NCBI RefSeq assembly: GCF_965138505.1
Contig: NZ_CBCSCO010000004.1
Location: 62,001-126,000, forward strand
DNA: 64,000 nt
Direction: 5' to 3'
DNA from: Litorimonas haliclonae
GTDB taxonomy: Bacteria; Pseudomonadota; Alphaproteobacteria; Caulobacterales; Maricaulaceae
The translations under genes were made by a program, and so were the position numbers. Shown in pieces: positions 59,706-64,000 of the stretch. A model generated the notes under the pieces. It did no database searches. It was not told the DNA's origin and worked only from the letters and a program-made list of their open reading frames with translations. Numbering within the stretch: the stretch's first letter is position 1; every line of letters begins with the position of its first letter.

Positions 59706-60566
59706 CTAGAGTGAAATTTTATTGGGGCAGTTTTGATTATAGATATCTACGGCTTCAGGCATCCAGGTTTCAAAATCGTTTACTCGGGTTTCCGGACTGG
59801 GGTGGGTGCTCTGAAACTCGGGCGGCGTGGCTCCGCTCTGCGCGCCCATGCGTTCCCAGAGGCGAGGGGCCTCTCTTGGGTCATAACAGGCGCGGCTCAT
59901 CAGGATTAATCCGATATAGTCGGCTTCCGATTCATGCTTGCGGGAAAAGGGTAGGGCGTAACCATATTGACTGATACCGCCAAACACACCCATGACGGCT
60001 TGCTGGGCCTGATAATCCATTCCGCCGGCGCTCACTGCGACGCCGGAGCCGACAATTCGCTGCATATTTTGTTGGGCCATACGTTCCGCGCCGTGATGGG
60101 CGAGGGCGTGGCCGACTTCGTGCCCCATAACCACCGCCAAGCCGTTTTCATTCTCTGCAATTGGAATGAGTCCGGTGTAAACGGCGGTATATCCGCCGGG
60201 CAGGGCGAAGGCATTGGCTTGATCGCTCTGGATGACATTAAACGCCCAATCAAATCCGGGATCTTCGTTGGCGGCCGCTTCTGCTATTCGCCTGCCGATT
60301 TCCTGAGTCGCGTCATATATCTCGCCTGACATCACTAAATTTTGGCGATTATCTGCGAGAATCTGCTCGTAAGATTGAAGGCCGAGTTGCATTTCCTGTT
60401 CCGGTTCCATCGTCCGAAGTTGCTGTCGGCCTGTAAACGGCACTTCTTCTTGGTTCGTAAAATAATAAATGCCCGCGCCAATCGCGAACAGGACCATAAT
60501 TTGCCAGCGAAATCCGCCGCCGCGCCGAGACGTCCGTCGCCCCCCGAATTGATTTCTAAAAACCAT
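59706..60566 (-). CDS. M48-family membrane-anchored metalloprotease
   Basis: The protein has 286 aa from the ATG at 60566 with GAGGAC upstream; the frame open to 60656 adds 30 residues with no such site. An Arg/Gly-rich cytoplasmic start is followed by one helix (WQIMVLFAIGAGIYYFT, about 21-37). The peptidase domain carries HEVGHALAHH (residues 149-158, zinc His149 and His153 with Glu150) and the third ligand in KHESEADYIGLILM. Relatives (LoiP, BepA, Oma1) act in envelope protein quality control. No TPR tail is present. Confidence 0.9.
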   Translation of the reverse strand: MVFRNQFGGRRTSRRGGGFRWQIMVLFAIGAGIYYFTNQEEVPFTGRQQLRTMEPEQEMQLGLQSYEQILADNRQNLVMSGEIYDATQEIGRRIAEAAANEDPGFDWAFNVIQSDQANAFALPGGYTAVYTGLIPIAENENGLAVVMGHEVGHALAHHGAERMAQQNMQRIVGSGVAVSAGGMDYQAQQAVMGVFGGISQYGYALPFSRKHESEADYIGLILMSRACYDPREAPRLWERMGAQSGATPPEFQSTHPSPETRVNDFETWMPEAVDIYNQNCPNKISL

Positions 60567-60711
60567 GTGTTTGTCCTCAGTTCGTTCACATTCTATCACA
60601 TATTTTGGCTTTGGTAATACTTGTATCGACGAGTTCATTTCTCTAAAGGGGGGCAATTTGGATTCTTACGCCGGATTCTAGACGTTCAACGCCGAAAGCG
60701 GGTCTTCGTTC

Positions 60712-63700
60712 ATGCCTAAACGTACTGATATTTCTTCCATTCTGATTATTGGGGCAGGCCCCATTATTATTGGCCAAGCGTGTGAGTTTGATTACTCGGG
60801 CGTTCAGGCCTGTAAAGCTCTGAAAGAGGAAGGTTACCGCGTTATACTGGTGAACTCCAACCCAGCCACTATTATGACGGACCCCGGCATGGCTGACGCC
60901 ACCTATGTCGAGCCCATCACCCCCGAAATTGTCGAAAAGATTATCGCGATTGAAAAACCCGATGCGCTGCTTCCGACGATGGGCGGACAGACCGCGCTGA
61001 ATACGGCGCTCGCGCTGGAAGCCAGCGGCGCGCTTAAAAAACACGGCGTCGAGATGATCGGCGCGAAAGCCGATGTTATCGATAAGGCGGAAAACCGCGA
61101 ACGCTTTGCCGAGGCGATGACAAAAATCGGTCTCGAAAACCCCCGCGCGACAATCGTGACCGCGCCTGACGGAGATATTCAAGCCGGCATCGCGAAAGCC
61201 ATGGAGGCTCTCGACTTTACAGGGCTTCCGGCGATTATCCGGCCCGCTTTTACCATGGGCGGAACGGGCGGCGGCGTGGCTTATAACGTCGAAGAATATG
61301 AAGAGATTATCCGCTCCGGCCTGATGGCGTCTCCGACCCATCAAGTTTTGGTCGATGAAAGCCTGCTGGGCTGGAAGGAATATGAGATGGAGGTTGTTCG
61401 CGACAAAGCGGATAACTGCATTATCATCTGCGCTATCGAAAACATCGACCCGATGGGCGTCCATACGGGTGATTCCATCACGGTCGCCCCGGCGCTCACG
61501 CTGACGGATAAAGAATATCAGCGCATGCGCGACGCCTCGATTGCTGTGCTTCGCGAAATCGGCGTCGAGACCGGCGGCTCAAACGTTCAGTTTGGCGTCA
61601 ACCCGGAAGACGGGCGCATGGTGGTGATTGAAATGAATCCACGCGTTTCCCGCTCCTCTGCTCTCGCCTCCAAAGCGACTGGTTTCCCTATCGCAAAGAT
61701 CGCGGCGAAGCTGGCCGTCGGCTATACGCTGGATGAGCTGGATAATGATATTACGGGCGCGACCCCGGCGGCGTTCGAGCCGACAATTGATTATGTCGTA
61801 ACCAAGATTCCGCGTTTTGCGTTTGAGAAATTCCCGGGCTCTGAGCCCATTTTGACGACAGCTATGAAATCGGTCGGCGAAGCCATGGCGATTGGCCGGA
61901 CTTTCTCCGAGAGTTTCCAGAAAGCTCTTAGGTCTTTGGAAACGGATCTGACCGGACTGAATGAAGTCGAGATCGATCCAACGGGCGAGATGGATGCGGA
62001 AGAGCTCAAAAGCGCTATAAAAGCCCGTCTATCAATACTTGCGCCGGATCGCCTTCTCGTCGTTGCGCAGGCGTTCCGCCACGGATTTACGGTCGAGAAG
62101 GTGTTTCAATATACCAAAATCAATCCATGGTTCCTCCGCCAGATTGAAGCCCTCGTCAAAGCCGAAGAGTGGATCAGGCAAACAGGCTTGCCGAAAGACG
62201 CCGAAACATGGCGCGCCATTAAGTCCGAAGGATTCTCAGATGCGCGCTTGGCAGAGCTGACAGGGAAATCCGAAGAGGCGGTGCGTAAGGCTCGGCGGAA
62301 AGCCGGCGTTCGGCCCGTCTATAAACGGGTGGATACGTGTGCGGCCGAGTTCGAAGCCAAGACGCCTTATATGTATTCGACCTATGAAAACCCGAGCTTT
62401 GACGGCGTCGTCGAAGACGAAGCGCGCGTCTCGGACCGCAAGAAAGTTATCATCCTTGGCGGCGGCCCCAACAGAATTGGCCAAGGCATTGAATTTGATT
62501 ATTGTTGTTGCCACGCCGCCTATGCGATGGCGGATGTTGATGTCGAATCTATTATGGTCAATTGCAATCCGGAAACGGTTTCGACGGATTATGATACCTC
62601 TGACCGGCTCTATTTCGAACCGCTTACGGAAGAAGATGTTCTCGAATTAATTATGACTGAACAAGAGAGCGGCGAGCTTCTCGGCGTGATTGTGCAATTT
62701 GGCGGGCAGACCCCGTTGAAATTGGCGGAGGCTTTGGAAGAAAACGGTGTTCCGTTACTTGGCACGAAGCGCGACGCGCTCGATCGCGCCGAAGACAGAG
62801 AGCGGTTCAAGGATCTCGTCGATACGCTTGGCTTGAAACAGCCCAATAACATGATTGCGCGCAACGCCAAGGAAGCCCAGTCTGCGGCAGATATCGTTGG
62901 TTATCCGCTTGTCCTTCGTCCGTCCAATGTCCTTGGCGGGCGCGGCATGGAGATCGTCGATAATGATGCAGAGCTGAACCGCTACATCACGGAAGCGGTA
63001 AAAGTGTCCGGCAAATCCCCCTTATTGATTGACCAGTATTTGCGCGATGCCGTTGAAGTCGATGTGGACGTCATTTGCGACGGCGAAGACGTCTATGTCG
63101 CCGGAATTATGGAGCATATCGAAGAAGCCGGGGTTCATTCCGGTGACTCGGCCTGTTCGCTTCCGCCTTACACACTGTCCGGCGATGTCGTGGCAGAGCT
63201 TGGCCGTCAAGCCAAAGCGCTCGCTCTAGAGCTTGGCGTCGTCGGGTTTATGAATACGCAATTCGCGGTCAAGGACGGAACAGTTTATCTCATCGAAGTC
63301 AACCCGCGGGCCTCTCGTACCGTGCCATTTGTGGCGAAAGCTATCAATCTTCCGATTGCGTCCATCGCGGCAAAAGTCATGGCCGGACACAAACTCTCTG
63401 AATTTGATTTCTCGGTTCGTCCGCAAAAATATATTGCGGTCAAGGAAGCGGTCTTCCCCTTTGCCCGCTTCCCGGGTGTGGACACGGTGCTTGGCCCGGA
63501 GATGCGTTCGACTGGTGAAGTGATGGGACTTTCCGAGACTTTCGGTATGGCCTTTGCCAAGAGCCAGCTCGGCGGCGGCGTTGTCTTACCGAAATCAGGC
63601 ACGGTCTTCATCTCCGTGCGCGAAGAGCATAAGCCAAAAATGGCGGAGCTTGCCCGCGAGCTGATTGAGCTTGGCTTCAAAATCATGGCGACAGGCGGCA

Positions 63701-63993
63701 CGACGAAATATCTCCGCGAGCAAGGCATTGAAGTGGACTATGTTAAAAAGGTTCATGAAGGCCGCCCGCATATTGTCGATGAAATGAAAAACGGCCATGT
63801 GCAGCTGGTGTTTAATACCACGAGCGGGAAACAATCTCTAAAGGACAGTTTCTCTCTTCGGCGCACAGCCCTGACCCAGAAAATCCCTTACTTCACCACA
63901 GCCGCCGCCGCGCGCGCCAGCGTTGAAGCGATCAAGGATTTGTCGAAGGGCGATTACGAGGTGGAAAGCCTTCAGAGTATCGCGGCGGGCTGA
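60712..63993 (+). CDS. carB: Carbamoyl-phosphate synthase large subunit
   Basis: This complete 1093-aa enzyme has two homologous ATP-grasp halves. The first begins LIIGAGPIIIGQACEFDYSG and makes carboxyphosphate/carbamate. The second, from about residue 575 (VIILGGGPNRIGQGIEFDYCCCHAAYAM), makes carbamoyl phosphate. Metal-binding signatures include VIEMNPRVSRSSALASKATG and LIEVNPRASRTVPFVAKA. The C-terminal methylglyoxal-synthase-like allosteric domain starts near 945 (GTVFISVREEHKPKMAELA). Its stop lies 7 bases before the window end. It has its own 145-bp upstream region, so it is transcribed separately from carA. Confidence 0.96.
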   Translation: MPKRTDISSILIIGAGPIIIGQACEFDYSGVQACKALKEEGYRVILVNSNPATIMTDPGMADATYVEPITPEIVEKIIAIEKPDALLPTMGGQTALNTALALEASGALKKHGVEMIGAKADVIDKAENRERFAEAMTKIGLENPRATIVTAPDGDIQAGIAKAMEALDFTGLPAIIRPAFTMGGTGGGVAYNVEEYEEIIRSGLMASPTHQVLVDESLLGWKEYEMEVVRDKADNCIIICAIENIDPMGVHTGDSITVAPALTLTDKEYQRMRDASIAVLREIGVETGGSNVQFGVNPEDGRMVVIEMNPRVSRSSALASKATGFPIAKIAAKLAVGYTLDELDNDITGATPAAFEPTIDYVVTKIPRFAFEKFPGSEPILTTAMKSVGEAMAIGRTFSESFQKALRSLETDLTGLNEVEIDPTGEMDAEELKSAIKARLSILAPDRLLVVAQAFRHGFTVEKVFQYTKINPWFLRQIEALVKAEEWIRQTGLPKDAETWRAIKSEGFSDARLAELTGKSEEAVRKARRKAGVRPVYKRVDTCAAEFEAKTPYMYSTYENPSFDGVVEDEARVSDRKKVIILGGGPNRIGQGIEFDYCCCHAAYAMADVDVESIMVNCNPETVSTDYDTSDRLYFEPLTEEDVLELIMTEQESGELLGVIVQFGGQTPLKLAEALEENGVPLLGTKRDALDRAEDRERFKDLVDTLGLKQPNNMIARNAKEAQSAADIVGYPLVLRPSNVLGGRGMEIVDNDAELNRYITEAVKVSGKSPLLIDQYLRDAVEVDVDVICDGEDVYVAGIMEHIEEAGVHSGDSACSLPPYTLSGDVVAELGRQAKALALELGVVGFMNTQFAVKDGTVYLIEVNPRASRTVPFVAKAINLPIASIAAKVMAGHKLSEFDFSVRPQKYIAVKEAVFPFARFPGVDTVLGPEMRSTGEVMGLSETFGMAFAKSQLGGGVVLPKSGTVFISVREEHKPKMAELARELIELGFKIMATGGTTKYLREQGIEVDYVKKVHEGRPHIVDEMKNGHVQLVFNTTSGKQSLKDSFSLRRTALTQKIPYFTTAAAARASVEAIKDLSKGDYEVESLQSIAAG

Positions 63994-64000
63994 CCTCTTA

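Noticed and set aside
60643..61464. 273-codon open frame on the minus strand
   Set aside because: It is antisense to the start of carB, and the His/Arg/Asp-rich reading is a mirror of carB codons.

Overview
The window looks like chromosomal DNA of a Gram-negative alphaproteobacterium. Supporting signs are the divergent tsaD/hemC pair followed by hemD, a mitofilin-like gene and a HemY-like TPR gene, an aceBA operon read divergently from a ScfR/RamB-type regulator, the surA-pdxA-rsmA run, TonB uptake and LPS export genes, and cytochrome c maturation genes. Moderate base composition and the gene content suggest a free-living, perhaps marine, member of the Caulobacterales/Maricaulales/Parvularculales side of the class, but the order cannot be fixed from this sequence alone. 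No tRNA, rRNA, CRISPR array, transposase or phage gene was recognised.

Region 1 (1-14618) is an accessory catabolic island. A tightly packed minus-strand operon encodes a VAO/PCMH flavin oxidoreductase, a VOC protein, an MDR-type NADPH reductase and a truncated unknown protein. Just upstream lie a GntR/HutC-type regulator and a small lipocalin-like protein, and a TonB receptor is divergent from these. Next come an aconitase-family LeuC/LeuD-like hydratase pair and a convergent, translationally coupled four-gene operon (amidohydrolase of the N-carbamoylsarcosine amidase type, two NodB/PuuE-like cyclic-amide hydrolases, a family III CoA-transferase). An HMG-CoA-lyase-family lyase is divergent from that operon. 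Together these parts suggest a route that opens a cyclic imide, removes ammonia, hydrates the resulting (substituted) maleate, loads CoA and cleaves the malyl-CoA to central metabolites. This is the main candidate for an undescribed system here; its substrate is unknown.

Region 2 (14676-23799) is mixed housekeeping: a cysteine-synthase-like PLP enzyme with a divergent Lrp/AsnC regulator, RluA, RNase D, a dienelactone-hydrolase-like protein, a LysM lipoprotein, pyruvate kinase, an O-antigen ligase/polymerase-like protein and an AT3 acyltransferase. A roughly 0.55-kb gene-free stretch with two long inverted repeats follows (23800-24354).

Region 3 (24355-28658) holds an sqdBDC sulfolipid (SQDG) operon and a CPA1 cation/proton antiporter. 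Region 4 (28819-33976) is fabD-fabG-acpP-fabF-mltG-gmk: fatty acid synthesis, then an endolytic murein transglycosylase and guanylate kinase. Region 5 (33986-41609) has rsmA, pdxA, surA, lptG and lptF on the minus strand, with lptD absent from its usual place, then pepA-holC.

Region 6 (41684-46495) is the glyoxylate shunt (aceB-aceA) with its divergent regulator and a repeat-rich operator zone. Region 7 (46492-53027) has yciI-like, gpsA and tsaD on one strand and hemC, hemD, a Mic60-like gene and a HemY-like gene on the other. Region 8 (53063-63993) carries ccmF-ccmG-ccmH-ccmI (CcmI very short), yggT, yqeY-like, and carA and carB separated by two minus-strand genes (an SDR reductase and an M48 metalloprotease).
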